DNA from: Mercenaria mercenaria
Taxonomy: Eukaryota > Mollusca > Bivalvia > Venerida > Veneridae
Length of the DNA stretch: 64,000 nt
Reading direction: 5' to 3'
Assembly (NCBI RefSeq): GCF_021730395.1
Contig: NC_069377.1
Location: 47,260,501-47,324,500, forward strand
Under the pieces are notes generated by a model, which saw nothing but the letters and a program-made list of their open reading frames with translations, was not told the DNA's origin and did not search any database. The translations under genes were made by a program, and so were the position numbers. This document shows positions 1 through 10,530 of this stretch, one piece after another; positions within the stretch are counted from its first letter, which is position 1; every line of letters starts with the position of its first letter.

Positions 1-399
1 AAGACTGTGATGAGATCTTAGTATTTCAATCAGCAGTTGTCTGCATGCAAATGAAGGAAATAATAAAGCATTTTCATAAAGTTGAGACGATAATTTTGAC
101 TTGCACTTGTTGATAAATAAAAATAAAAAGTCCTAGTTGTTTCTTCGCATGTGTCATTTACAAATTACGTATTGAAACGTCTATCATAGATATCGTTTGT
201 AATACGTTTTTTTATGTCACAAGCATGTTATTATTACGCATCACCGTTTACTCTGCAAATGGTCGCGATGACAATTTGATATTGGTAAAACAAACTTCAA
301 TATTCTTCTTATGTTGGTCAATGTTCGAGTCGCTCGAAACCATGGATAACTCGAGCATTTTGCTCATCCCCTTGCGATCTCGAGCGAGCGATGTTTTAC
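1..399. other. anonymous AT-rich sequence
   Basis: No coding region, RNA gene or recognisable repeat was seen here. The open frame near 225-458 has no recognisable domain and looks like chance. Confidence 0.5.
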
Positions 400-1345
400 T
401 GTATAAGAATAGGGGCCAAATACTGACAGCAAAAGTGGGCCAAGCATACCTATTCTAAGAGTTTTTGAAGTTGGAGCCGTGTAAAACAGTCGGTCATAGA
501 ATGCATACCATGGCAATGAATTACATCATGCATTTGAGTTTTTCATTTTATTCGTTTTTCGGTTACTTTTACGTCCGTTATAAAATGGATACGTTGCGGG
601 GCGATTTCGACTCGTAATATATCGCGCTTAACGATAGTAAAGCTTGTTTGTAAACATTGTTACACCATCATTCTTTTAACTCTATTATAAAGATACTGAA
701 TGGACCCCATGATCCCTAAGGACAAGAAAGTATAACAATACTGAATCCAAGTACAGGTTTGAGGCTTTACCACTGAATTTGCGAATCATATCCCAAACTA
801 TTTTAACTGATGATCTAGAAATTAGTTTGAAAACGTATGATTGCCAAGACTTTTTCTTGCTTGTTTAATTGTTCTGCGCGCTTTTGCTCTCAAAATTTTA
901 ACTGATAGTAGATTTTGTTTGGTTCAGTGTTTGGGGAGGCTGTGTTTTTGGTACGTGGCACTCCCTGTTTGATATTTGTCTTTGTTTTTTGTTATATTTT
1001 CTTGTCCTGTGGGATCATTAGATCCGTTCAGTCGGACTATAACAGAATTCCGCTTAACCGTTTAACCACTGCTTTTATGTTGCTTTATTACATTCTATTG
1101 TGCCAAATGATCATTTTATATATATTCAATTACCTAACAAAACAGCAGTCTTTAAGTGTCGTATGGCTGCTGCAAAAGATCTCCCCTTCTTTCAGTGTTT
1201 TATTGTCTGGCCCTTCTGGATTATGATGTCCGTTCGGTGTTACTATAATAGAACTCAGCGTACGCCAGTGCTTGAGGTGTGAGGGTGTTGCATATTTTAT
1301 TTCCACTCATGAACAGACTCAGTTAACACCGTCTGCTATTATTTA
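400..1345 (+). repeat. dispersed repeat family R1, copy A
   Basis: This stretch aligns by eye, in the same order, with about 11725-12720. Shared landmarks are a 'GGGCCAAATACTGACAGCA'-like phrase, 'TGGCAATGAATTA', an 'AGAATTCCG' block, 'TGTTGCTTTATTA' and a terminal 'GTGTTGCATATT' followed by a 'CTCATGAACAGA' block. The last part also resembles the ends of other repeats at 37.1 and 57.2 kb. No protein is encoded. A segment at about 915-990 also matches the end of the R5 repeat (46.4 kb), so this copy is probably composite. Its autonomous parent is unknown. Confidence 0.45.
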
Positions 1346-4300
1346 ATTTTGGTTAATTGCGTTCTATGCTTTCCAAGGATCTTCATTTGAGCTTTTATTA
1401 GATAAATTCAAGTCAGAAGTCATGTTTATATTTAGCAGTTATAATTCTTTTATCGGTAACCAGCCACTTCTATTTTGTAATCTTTCTACTACAGCAGAAG
1501 TTTAAAATATTGATTCAGTAAAAGAAGAGGAATGCATCTTGTTTCTAAGAAATGTCGTTCAACCTGAAGATATTACTGAAACCTGTAGTAATGTTGATTA
1601 ATGAATCCTAGCTTTAAAGACTTTATTTTCTTGTAATTTCCTTCAGATACTTTAAAGAGTATATTTCACAAAGCTAAATGTCAGTATGTTGTATGTTTTC
1701 CCTGATGCATCGTATATATTATTAAGTAGCTCCATTGATTTTTATTATTCAAATGAACCATGCTTTGTAAACGATCTTTTCAGCAAATTGGATAAGTAGA
1801 AGGACGTTTTTTCAAGTATTTAGCTACTTTGAAAACTTGAAATTAAGATAAAATGAAAAAGGATCATTTAAATGTTAAAGTAGTTCTTTTGCAGGTATAT
1901 GTAAACTTTCCTGTTGTTTGTGCTTTTTTTTAAGAAAAACGGTCTTTCATTTTAATGTCTTAAAATCAGAAACATTTGTTAAATTGAGAGCTGTCGTGCT
2001 TTCTAGACGAAAACTCATTGTTAGCAGAAATAAATACTTCTCTGGGTATTTAACTGACCCGCGGAATTTCTATTTCCGAGGACATACTCTCAGACAGTTA
2101 ACATAATTAACTTTGTGAATCAATTTGTTATATTAGCTCAATTCACCGTCAGAATAAATAGAACGATTGAAATATATTACCTTTTTATAGACAGATTACA
2201 AATGGGTATTGAATAATAAATGAATTGTAGATTGAATTACTATTGATATTTATAGAACACTGACATGATTAATACAATTCTCACCTTTGTTTCTAACATG
2301 TATTGATGGCCAAGCCATATGTTTTATTGTTTCAGGGTGTTTATCATAACCCTTGCCGTTATATATAACAAAACGACTGAAATGTTTTATGTCTTTACAA
2401 CAAACTACTGGACACTGTACCCAGTGTACCGCATTCGTTGAATTACTAATTAAAAAGACTGCTTTGTCATTCCCGTTTTATATAGTCCATTGGGACTCGC
2501 ATTTATATGTTTATAGGTCTTTAAAGAGCTATATTAGATACGTTATAATTGTGATAAGAGAGCTGTATACAAGTGCAAAAATATGTACATGGTAGATAAT
2601 TATTACAGATAGAGTTATAAAAGCAAGTCCCTGAGGTAAAGTGTTATTTAACAATATTATTTTGTTTCGTATTAATTTGAAACAGCTGTTTGTCTGCACA
2701 GAGATCGAACCCTTCTCGTGCTTCTGGTCAGTATGTTTAAGAAAATGGCCCTCAATAGAGGTAGATCGTACTGTTTTCCATTATAGCCACCACACACACA
2801 TACAGTTGTCTCTTCTTAAATACGCTTTCGATCAAAGATTCGGGTGATTGACTTGTTCTGTCTTTCCGACTATACAATTATTTCTTGCTTTTGTTTCTAT
2901 TACCCCTAAAGGCTTAACAGTACGATTTCTAGGAATCTCACAACATCGGTTTTACGTACATAGCTAATGTTGTGTGTTGTCCCTAACTTAAATAACTTCA
3001 AGGCATTAAACGGATTGTCAGTTGTTGAAAGAGAATGTAGATAGCATTCAATCAATTCTTTAAAAAGAAGTTCCTATTGACGAAAATAGAAATATAGAGT
3101 TTCAAGGTATGTTTATTTGTTTTCACGCGTATTTCAACGTATCTTTGTTTGGTTATCAAACGTTTGATTCTGCTAAACGAGTTTTTGCTATTTCACATAA
3201 ATTTCAGTGTTTCTATTTTGGTAAGATCAATCTAAATATTTCAAAGAAAAATGGTTAATTTAAATATTGTAATCTAGATAAAAGGAATAATTAATTTATA
3301 AAGCAAGTTTTCCAAGTCAATAAATAAATCAAGTGAAGAATTAGTATTTCATTACGACTTAAGTGCGTCAACGCCGTTAAATATCCTGTAACTCTCCTAA
3401 GTTATCAAGGGATGAATCTGTCGATTATTGCAAAACATGTTTATTACTAACAAATTTTGCATAAGAATTATTGAAGAGCCTTTCAATAAAAAAGCATTGC
3501 GTGCGTGCGTGCTCAAAAGTTTTGCGGACCCATGTTCGCTGCCAGAGATTTAATTGTGGCAGTGTTATAACATTCACCACCATTTCACATAAATGCATAA
3601 ATCATGTTCAAACAAGTGTTGACAGCTTTCATTTATATTACTTGATTTTACCAGACTACTCTTTAAGCACGTCATGGGTACATGTATCAAAAAACCTGCA
3701 AACAAAATGTTCAAACTTATTCCATTAGGTTTTATTCATGAATATACGTGCTAAAGCATGTCATGAATGCATAGCTGAATTTAGTACTTTACTCAGTCTA
3801 AATGTTTACGTAATGTCCTTCATGTAATCAGCTATTTGATCAGGAGTCTCATCAGTTTCCGTCTCGAGGAATTATTCACAGCAATTTTGTCAACTGGTAT
3901 TACAGTATTTTTTTCAGCAGAATAATAGTAACCTGTCATAGGTTTTTAGATCTTTAATGTAATATACTGACTTGGAATGTTTGCGTATAACTCGAGTCGA
4001 AACATATTGCCGGTAATATTCCAACAATGTGTAAGACCCATCTTGTACTGACTTTCTCCCATGTTATCTTCGGTTGAGTGTGCAGGTCATCAGGGATGGG
4101 GGTATCGATACTACAAAACATCATTGAGAAACAAAAGAATTAAAACTGAGAGAGTAAAAAACTTATGAAAGGTATTTTTGCGGGGGAGGGTGTTAAATCC
4201 CAAATACTATATTAAACAGTAAGAATAGACTCCCTAGAACTATTAAGCACTGTCAAGGGTCATTATTCTGGTCTGGCTGAGGTAATTTCTCAAGAAAATT

Positions 4301-4604
4301 TTAGGTGCAAAGTTTCACATGCTTAATTCTACGAGACGTGTGATGACTCAAGGTCAAATATGTTAAGATATGCATGAAACAAATTCGGACAGATCGGCGA
4401 TTGTAAGTCTAAGTGCCCAAAACTCATCTCCAAACCAACAAAATAATATTGCTCATGAAGAAAAAGATCTAACATTCATAGTTCCAATATTTATGGGCGG
4501 AATATATACCATATATTACTTAATTAAAATATGTTTTCTGTAAAACCGTTTTATTAAAGATAATTCGCGCGACATATGTAGGAGATAACATGGATATACA
4601 ATGT
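1346..4604. other. anonymous AT-rich sequence
   Basis: Both strands were read. Open frames here are short and show no motif, signal or family similarity that I recognise. No tRNA, satellite or clear transposon end was seen. Confidence 0.5.
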
Positions 4605-4635
4605 ATGCATTACAATAGATGATGCATTACAATAG
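4605..4635 (+). repeat. 17-bp tandem duplication at the 5' edge of the Penelope-like element
   Basis: The phrase ATGCATTACAATAG occurs at 4605-4618 and again at 4622-4635, separated by ATG. It lies at the presumed left junction of the retroelement and overlaps the candidate target-site duplication, so it may reflect the insertion event. Confidence 0.6.
4614..4624 (+). repeat. candidate target-site duplication, left
   Basis: AATAGATGATG here is identical to 7496-7506, just beyond the last recognisable part of the Penelope-like element. The 11 identical bases are the expected kind of direct repeat. The family's target duplications vary in length and the match is short, so chance is possible. 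Confidence 0.4.
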
Positions 4636-4658
4636 GAGTCAACAGACGTAATAATTAC

Positions 4659-5192
4659 GTGCCTGAAAAGTCTACAAAAAACAGAAGATTTGTACTAATA
4701 CAAAACAGGAAAAAATGGAAAAAGCACAAGAAACATCAACAGGAAGTGGCGAGGGGGAAAAAGACAGTAGTTAACCTTTCGGGTCGCAAACTTACAAACA
4801 CAGAATACAGACTCTTAGGGAAAGGTTTGACTTTTTGTCCAAAATTAAAAAATCATGACAAGATCAAGTTTGCTGAACAAACTTTTAGATTTACACGTCG
4901 ATTGCGCCTTAAAGAGTATTTCTATGACCTGTCTAATAATGAGAGTCATAATCGTAGTACTAATAATTTGAATAATGATTATAGTGAAATGCCTTTTTTC
5001 AACAAGAAACAGTCTACTTTTACGCCAAAAAGTGGTCGTGACAAATATTTGGACTTCTATATTGAGGCCATTACACAAGAAATTTTAAGTTCTGTTTCCG
5101 ATAAACGCAAGCATACAAATATTTCCCAAGATGAACTTGCATGCTTAAAGGGCCTGTCTCATGACCCAAGTATAATTATCAAAAAAAGCTGA
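4659..5192 (+). pseudogene. Penelope-like element, N-terminal region of the polyprotein
   Basis: This 177-residue open stretch carries the basic N-terminus (residues 15-36, rich in K, H and R) and then VVNLSGRKLTNTEYRLLGKG at 37-56, the conserved block that opens Penelope-like proteins ahead of the reverse transcriptase. It ends in IIIKK, where family members usually continue into an ADKG-type motif. That block resumes in another frame just downstream, so a frame break separates the two pieces. The open stretch begins at a GTG rather than an ATG, and no convincing start codon lies upstream, so the true N-terminus is probably lost or supplied differently. Family assignment is firm. The exact start is not. 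Confidence 0.85.
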
Positions 5193-5214
5193 TAAATCTG
5201 GTTCAGTAGTAGTT

Positions 5215-6003
5215 ATGAATAGAGAAGACTATGTAAAAGAAGTTCAACGGCAATTGGATAATGATCAATATTATGAGAAGGTACAAACTGACTTCTCACC
5301 TGCAGCTATTCAGAACGTTATCAAATGTGTCGAAGAAATTGAAAACATCGAACCTAACATTAGGAATGAATTTGATGTTTTTCCAGAAAATCTGAGGACC
5401 CCACAATTTTACATACTGCCAAAAATCCATAAAACTTTTGATGATAATCTACCTCTTGGATACCCTGGCCGACCTATTGTGTCTGCATATGATTCATGCA
5501 CGGATCATATATCTAAATACGTTGACCATATTCTGCAACCATTTGTGCAGTCCCTGCCGTCGTATATAAAAGACACAAATGATTTTATTACGAAGCTTAA
5601 ACAGCATAAACTAAGCAACCATAAAACATTTCTAGTTACATTGGATGTTAATTCTTTGTATACAAATATCCCACACACTGAAGGTATAGAAGCATGCAAA
5701 TATTTTTTGGAAAATAGTAACTATAATGGTAGATTGTCAGTGGACAGTGTATGTAAACTTATACAAACTGTATTAGAAAACAACTTCTTCAAGTTTAATA
5801 ATGATAATTATCTACAAAAAACTGGGACAGCTATGGGTAGTCCCATGGCTCCATCTTTTGCTTCCTTATTCATGGGTAAACTTGAACAATCTTTTCTTAA
5901 TAGTTGTGAGTTGAAACCAGATGTTTGGTTTAGATTCTTGGATGATATTTTCATGCTCTGGAGTCATTCTTTAGATGAGCTTAAGAAATTATTGAGTTGT
6001 TAA
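5215..6003 (+). pseudogene. Penelope-like element, reverse transcriptase domain
   Basis: This 262-residue piece holds most of the reverse transcriptase core. FYILPKIHK lies at residues 65-73 and GRPIVSA at 85-91. Motif A, LDVNSLYTNIP, lies at 143-153 with catalytic D144. Motif B, GTAMGSPMAPSFA, lies at 204-216, and motif C, RFLDDIF, lies at 240-246 with the paired aspartates at 243-244. All catalytic aspartates are present. The order and wording are typical of Penelope-like enzymes rather than LINE or LTR types. The enzyme would make cDNA at a nicked chromosomal target. The piece stops soon after motif C, and the thumb region continues in a different frame in the next open stretch, which it overlaps by 7 bases. 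Confidence 0.92.
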
Positions 6004-7022
6004 ATACAGTTCATCCAATGATTAAGTTCACATATAACATATCTGAATCTGAAGTATCATTTTTAGATGTAGATGTTAGTATAGATGATGAACATAACCT
6101 CAGCACCAATGTACATGTCAAACCTACCAATATTCACCAGTATGTTGATTATAGTTCGTGCCATCCTAAAGCATGTAAGGATGGTATACATTACAGTCAA
6201 GCTAAACGGTATCGCCGAATATGTTCTGATGAGAATCAATTTTTTGGTAATATCGAACAGCTTCGGCAACACTTCCTTGTTAGAAACTACCCAGAGTCTG
6301 TTATTAATACAGCATTTGAGAAAGTTATGTGTATGTCACAAGATGATGCACTTAGAGCCTCTGTAAAACAAGATCAAAATATTGTGCCTTTTGTAGTTGA
6401 GTACAACACATCTCTTCCTAATATTGGCAACATTATTAACAAATACTGGGATTTACTTCAGCTGTCAGATAATCCTGCTGTTAAAATGTTACATTTGTGT
6501 AAACCTACCATGGCTTTTAAACGTCCTAAGAATTTGAAGGACATTCTAGTTAAAACTGACTTTCATATGTTGCCTGATGTTAATTTTACTTCGTCTAAAT
6601 GTAATCGTTCAAGATGTTCACATTGTTCTTACATTACTGAAAGTGATAGTTTTAATAGCTCTCAGTGTAAGAAGACTTTCAAGCTTAAGAATAATGCAAC
6701 TTGTAAAAGTTCAGATGTAATATATCTAACCACATGTAAGAAGTGTAAAATGCAATATGTAGGCCAAACTAGCCAGCAAGTTTCAAGACGCATGAATAAA
6801 CATCGTTTTGATATTACAAGTTTTATCGATCCTGCATTTTCTAGTCATGTAGCAATTCATTTTAATCAAAATGGTCATAGCTTAAATGACTTTAGCTTTA
6901 TGCCTATTGATGTTATCCATGATGATATGAGGAGGCTTCTAAAGGAAACTTACTGGATTCACAAACTAGATACTATTTTTCCAAAAGGAATGAATTCAAA
7001 AGTAATGTATAATTTTTCATAA
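5997..7022 (+). pseudogene. Penelope-like element, RT thumb, linker and GIY-YIG endonuclease
   Basis: This 341-residue piece starts with HPMIKFTYNISESEVSFLDV (residues 6-25) and HQYVDYSSCHPKACKDGIHY (47-66), the block that follows the catalytic core in Penelope-like proteins. A cysteine cluster with C202, C207 and C210 precedes the GIY-YIG nuclease. Its first strand is VIYLTTCKKCKMQYVGQT at 241-258. The likely catalytic arginine is at 264 or 265 in the RRMNKHR block, the glutamate is E317 in LLKETYW, and the late asparagine is N333. The nuclease is inferred to nick target DNA to prime reverse transcription. No internal stop breaks this piece, and it ends at a natural TAA, so the C-terminus looks whole. 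Confidence 0.9.
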
Positions 7023-7421
7023 ATTTCTTCACTTCATAGTGTTTTCTGTTATGTAACACAAACTGTGGTTTTCTTAATGTCAGTTAGTACTGTTTTTGCT
7101 GGTATTTTCTTTTTTTGTCTATAACACAATTTACCCAGTCATTTCGTATCTTTGTGATCCTGTACTTACTGTTATTATGATTATTAACATTATTATTTTA
7201 AATAATGTCTATAATCTTACGATGTATTAAGTATAACCACTTTTAATTTTACTTTTGTCATAATATACTTTAAACAGTACTTTAGATATACATTTGTGTA
7301 AACATTATGTAGCCTATTGTACATTGTAATTTTTACGCCAAAACGTTTGTAACGTAACGTCATCTTTTATGACGTCATATATTCACGACGTTGTTTATTT
7401 CATATCATATTTGTTTACTTC

Positions 7422-7455
7422 CTGAAGAAGACTAATAAAAATAGTCGAAACGTTG
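7422..7455 (+). other. hammerhead-like hairpin motif in the 3' part of the Penelope-like element
   Basis: CTGAAGAA is followed by GACTA, a loop, TAGTC and then GAAACG. The CTGANGA and GAAA boxes separated by a 5-bp stem match the two conserved core strands of hammerhead ribozymes, which are known in Penelope-like elements. One extra A sits between the first box and the stem, and I could not place the cleavage strand. It may be a degenerate or structural relative rather than an active ribozyme. Confidence 0.5.
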
Positions 7456-7495
7456 AATGAAAATGGAGTTAGCTTTGTAATTCTCCTGTTCTCTG

Positions 7496-7506
7496 AATAG
7501 ATGATG
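7496..7506 (+). repeat. candidate target-site duplication, right
   Basis: AATAGATGATG repeats 4614-4624 exactly and marks a plausible right junction of the Penelope-like element. Confidence 0.4.
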
Positions 7507-7526
7507 AATGTAATCATTTAAGTTAA

Positions 7527-8000
7527 GAAATAATTTATAGCAAAATTGTTTTACCACTATTCATACACGATGGGTGGTTATAAGTCGGGCGTAATAATTT
7601 AACGAGGGCGCAGCCCAAGTGCAATTAATTCGTACGACGTATAACAGCCAGAGTGTATAAATAGTGTTAAAACACTGTTTTGCTATAAGTTATTTCGATT
7701 CTAATACATCTTTTATTGTAACATTTAGATGCATGTATGGCACCATTGGGCAGGTCGTCACGCTCCTGGAGATGGTAATACGTCTTGCGGAATAGTTCCA
7801 ATAGGGCGCAAATGATGGCGAATTATTCTTCACAGTGAATAACCAGTCAAATATGTGTGTGTAAATTAATCAAGACTGTTGTGTGCTATGTGACATTTTG
7901 ATCAAATATGAAAGCGCTATTTCTCGACGCACACATGGCGCTAAATATCACGTCGACATGACGTCAACATAATATCGTTGTGTTTATTTAAAATTAATAT
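7527..8000 (+). mobile_element. palindrome-headed element, copy P1
   Basis: The arm at 7527-7566 (GAAATAATTTATAGCAAAA onward) pairs imperfectly with 7655-7696. The loop holds a GAGGGCGCAGCCC core at about 7605-7617. The right arm runs directly into TTATTTCGATTCTAATAC. Further right are a TGACGTCA-like site (about 7960) and a GTGTTTATT block, as in copies P2 and P3. It encodes no protein, so it is probably non-autonomous. The right boundary is approximate because P2 follows at once. Confidence 0.5.
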
Positions 8001-8002
8001 AT

Positions 8003-9237
8003 AATCGAAATAATGTATCTCAAACACTGATTTGTCATTTAATGCAAAGGAATTATATCAAGAGGGCGCAGCGCGAGTGATATAATAATACGCATCTAAA
8101 CGACAAACAATGATTTTATTCATGAGCAAATCACTGTTTGAGATATATTATTTCGATTCTAACACATTATCAAGGATTAGTATGTACGTCCTTGATATAT
8201 ATCAAATATTTGCCTGCTTTCATTTGATTACTTTTCCAGCGCACCGCTATGCCGTCTAACGTTATTAATCCCCCGCCGTGGCGGAGGGATTATAGGAATG
8301 GTCTGCGTCCGTCCTTCCGTCCGTCCTTCCGTCCGTAACAAAATCGTGTCCGGTCCATATCTCCTAAACCCCTTGAAGGATTTTCATGAAACTTGGGTCA
8401 AATGATCACCTCATCAAGACGATGTGCAGAACCCATGAGTCAGTCATGCCGACTCAAGGTCAAGGTCACAACTTAGGGTCAAAAGTTTGAACCTTCCATT
8501 TTGTGTCCGCTCTATATCTCCTACACCCCTTGAAGGATTTTCATCAAACTTGGGTCAAACGATCACCTCATCAAGGCAATGTGCAGAACTTATGAGTCAG
8601 CCATGTCGGCTCAAGGTCAAGGTCACAACTGAAGGTCAAAGCCTTCCATTTCGTGTCTGCTCTATATCTCCTAAACCCCTTGAAGGAATTTTATAAAACT
8701 TCAAATGATTACCTCATCAGAACGATGTGCAGAAATTATGAGTCAACCATGCCAGCTCAAGGTCAAGGTCACAACTAAGGGTCGAAGGTTTGAGCCTTCC
8801 ATTTGGTGTCCACTCTGTATCTCCTTAACCCCTTGAAGGATTTTCATCAAACTTGGGTCAAATGATCACATCATCAAGAACTCATGAGTCAGCCATGTCA
8901 ACTCAAGGTCAAGGTCACAACTGAAGGTCAAAGGTTTCAGCTCATTATGTCCTAAACCCCTTGAAGGATTTTCATGAAACTTTGGTCAAATGATCACCTC
9001 ATCAAGACGTTGTGCAGAATTCATGAGTCAGCCATGTCAGTTCAAGGTCAAGGTCACAGCTAAAATCAAAGGTTTTACCCTTTCACTATCCATAGCAGTG
9101 GCGGGGGATTTAGCTGTCTTTCAGACTGCCTTGTGACGTAATAGTTGTGACGTCAGAAAAAATGAATTGTTGAATAATAACACACAGTTTTTAGCCTTCT
9201 TTGTTTATTAAGAAAACAAATCGGGTCGTGTTAGAAT
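8003..9237 (+). mobile_element. palindrome-headed element, copy P2, carrying a nested insertion
   Basis: The arm at 8003-8034 (AATCGAAATAATGTATCTCA onward) is the near-exact inverse of 8127-8158. Between them is the core GAGGGCGCAGCGCGAGTGA. The right arm leads into TTTCGATTCTAACAC, and the far end carries GTGTTAGAAT at 9228-9237, so the whole unit is bracketed by inverted ATTCTAACAC termini. A tandem-repeat foldback (8265-9112) interrupts it. After that insertion a GTGACGTCA site and TTGTTTATT appear, as in P3. No protein is encoded. Confidence 0.5.
8265..9112 (+). mobile_element. foldback element with five tandem units of about 130-157 bp
   Basis: The left end TTAATCCCCCGC and the right end GCGGGGGATTTA are inverted copies (11 of 12 positions), so this is a terminally inverted element. 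Inside are a (TCCG)n-rich stretch at about 8306-8338 and five tandem units, each marked by CCCCTTGAAGGA at 8369, 8526, 8676, 8829 and 8957. Each unit contains CAAGGTCAAGGTCACA and, in most, TTTTCATCAAACTTGGGTCA. Open frames inside it are by-products of the repeat. It sits inside element P2. Its transposase source is not visible. Confidence 0.7.
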
Positions 9238-10160
9238 GTTTGTTAAATTTCAAAACTAATGTGTTGCAAATGAAAATTAATATCAAGAAAAGAGGCTTAT
9301 CCGGAACAAAAAGTTGAAATCTCCAAATACGTAAACAGTTTAGCGGTTTTTGTGACCGTTTTATTACTGAATAAGTTATCTGAGTGTCACTATGTTAGTT
9401 TTGGTTGCTAGCGATGCAAACTTTTACTCTACTTTATAAGGGTTCTCTCTGTGAATTGTATTAAGAATTTGAGCTTTAATCATTCAGAAAAATGTTTCTT
9501 TTGTAATAAGGCTTTTCATATTATTTTTGAATTTTAACGACAGTAAGTTGACGATACTTGAGACATATAACTTTTTGTTACGGGTTTCGAATAATAGATA
9601 AACAATAGATTACTACTATTATCTAAGGAAAAGATTGAATCAACTTAAAAGCATTGGGTAACATTTGTACTAAATGTTTTACCCTTTATACCATCTTTTC
9701 TAAAATAAACTGCTTTCCTGATTTCTCATTAAATTTAAGACACCAAGATTCATTCTATAAGGATGGCCATAGTTTTTTTTATACATTTAGATATTTAGAA
9801 ACATTTTGTTTTATGGATAGAGTACCAGTTTAAAGTTCAGTGATTTTTTGTCGCCAAACAACTTATTTGGATTCATTTATATTGCTTTTATAAAATGTTC
9901 CGAATATTTTAGATACTTTTAAAACATTTTTTTTTTCAAAAAGTTTAGAATTTTACACATTCACATATTGGCCATAAAACTGACGTTGCTTAATTAAAAA
10001 AGAATTTATGTCGAAATAATATAGAACTATTGCTTAAGATTTTGGTATTCTTAAGCAAAAGGCGTGATAATTTTAGCAGCTCTAAGCTTACTTAGTACGT
10101 TGAAACGAAAATAGATTTTTCATTTTACAACAAAAGAAAAATTATAAAGCGTTGAACGCA
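9238..10160. other. anonymous AT-rich sequence
   Basis: No gene, RNA gene or repeat boundary that I can support was seen here. Confidence 0.5.
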
Positions 10161-10164
10161 ACCA

Positions 10165-10530
10165 AGTCGAATAAACGCAGACTAGGCTTGATTGAGTTCA
10201 TGAGAGGAAATGATATGCGCAACACTCTTAACATTCTCGCACAGCATAAAGCGGACAAAAATGCACAAAATATTGACTGCTACCTTTGATTACAAAGGAA
10301 CAGAAGTATAACAGTATAACAACCTTTCAAAATGATTATTGGTTATGTTAAATTTAATTGCAAAATTCTTTGTTCGTAGTTTGCTCCGCCAAGAGTATCT
10401 TTTTGAATACCTTTTTTTTAAGCAAAGGGCGCAAACAAGCAAATAATAGCAGGCTTGGTTTAATACGTGTTAATAAGAGGTAGTTGAAAGTGCAAACCCG
10501 ATCACACACCCCTCCAACACCGGCTTAAGT
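10165..10530 (+). repeat. fragments of the CACCGGCTTAAG repeat (R2)
   Basis: CGCAGACTAGGCTTGATTGA with 'CATGAGAGGAAATGATATGC' at about 10177-10220, and 'CAACACCGGCTTAAGT' near 10515-10530, resemble the compact repeat at 58980-59060, where the same blocks sit within 80 bp. Here they are split or rearranged. Related blocks occur at 32.8 kb and, inverted, at 1.26, 12.65, 37.14 and 57.21 kb. No coding content. Confidence 0.4.

Larger units (their letters stand above)
4625..7495 (+). mobile_element. Penelope-like retroelement, nearly full length, GIY-YIG type
   Basis: The element carries, in order, the conserved Penelope N-terminal region, a reverse transcriptase and a C-terminal GIY-YIG endonuclease preceded by a cysteine cluster. 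Such elements copy an RNA into the genome by target-primed reverse transcription and need no capsid. The coding region occupies three consecutive open stretches in different frames, so it has about two frame breaks and is presumably inactive. Few other defects are visible, which suggests a fairly young copy. The 5' end lacks an obvious ATG and may be slightly truncated. The noncoding 3' part ends in a hairpin motif at 7422-7455. The cysteine cluster before the nuclease suits the Neptune/Penelope-Poseidon side of the group, but the clade is not settled. Confidence 0.9.

Noticed and set aside
225-458. 77-codon open frame (+)
   Set aside because: No domain, signal or conservation visible; it overlaps the edge of an old repeat.
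4845-5078. Minus-strand open frame opposite the Penelope-like coding region
   Set aside because: It is the complement of a real coding stretch and has no recognisable content.
8487-8696. 69-codon open frame with repeated SLPFRVCSISP-like text
   Set aside because: It is produced by translating the tandem units of the foldback array, and its internal repetition mirrors the DNA repeat.
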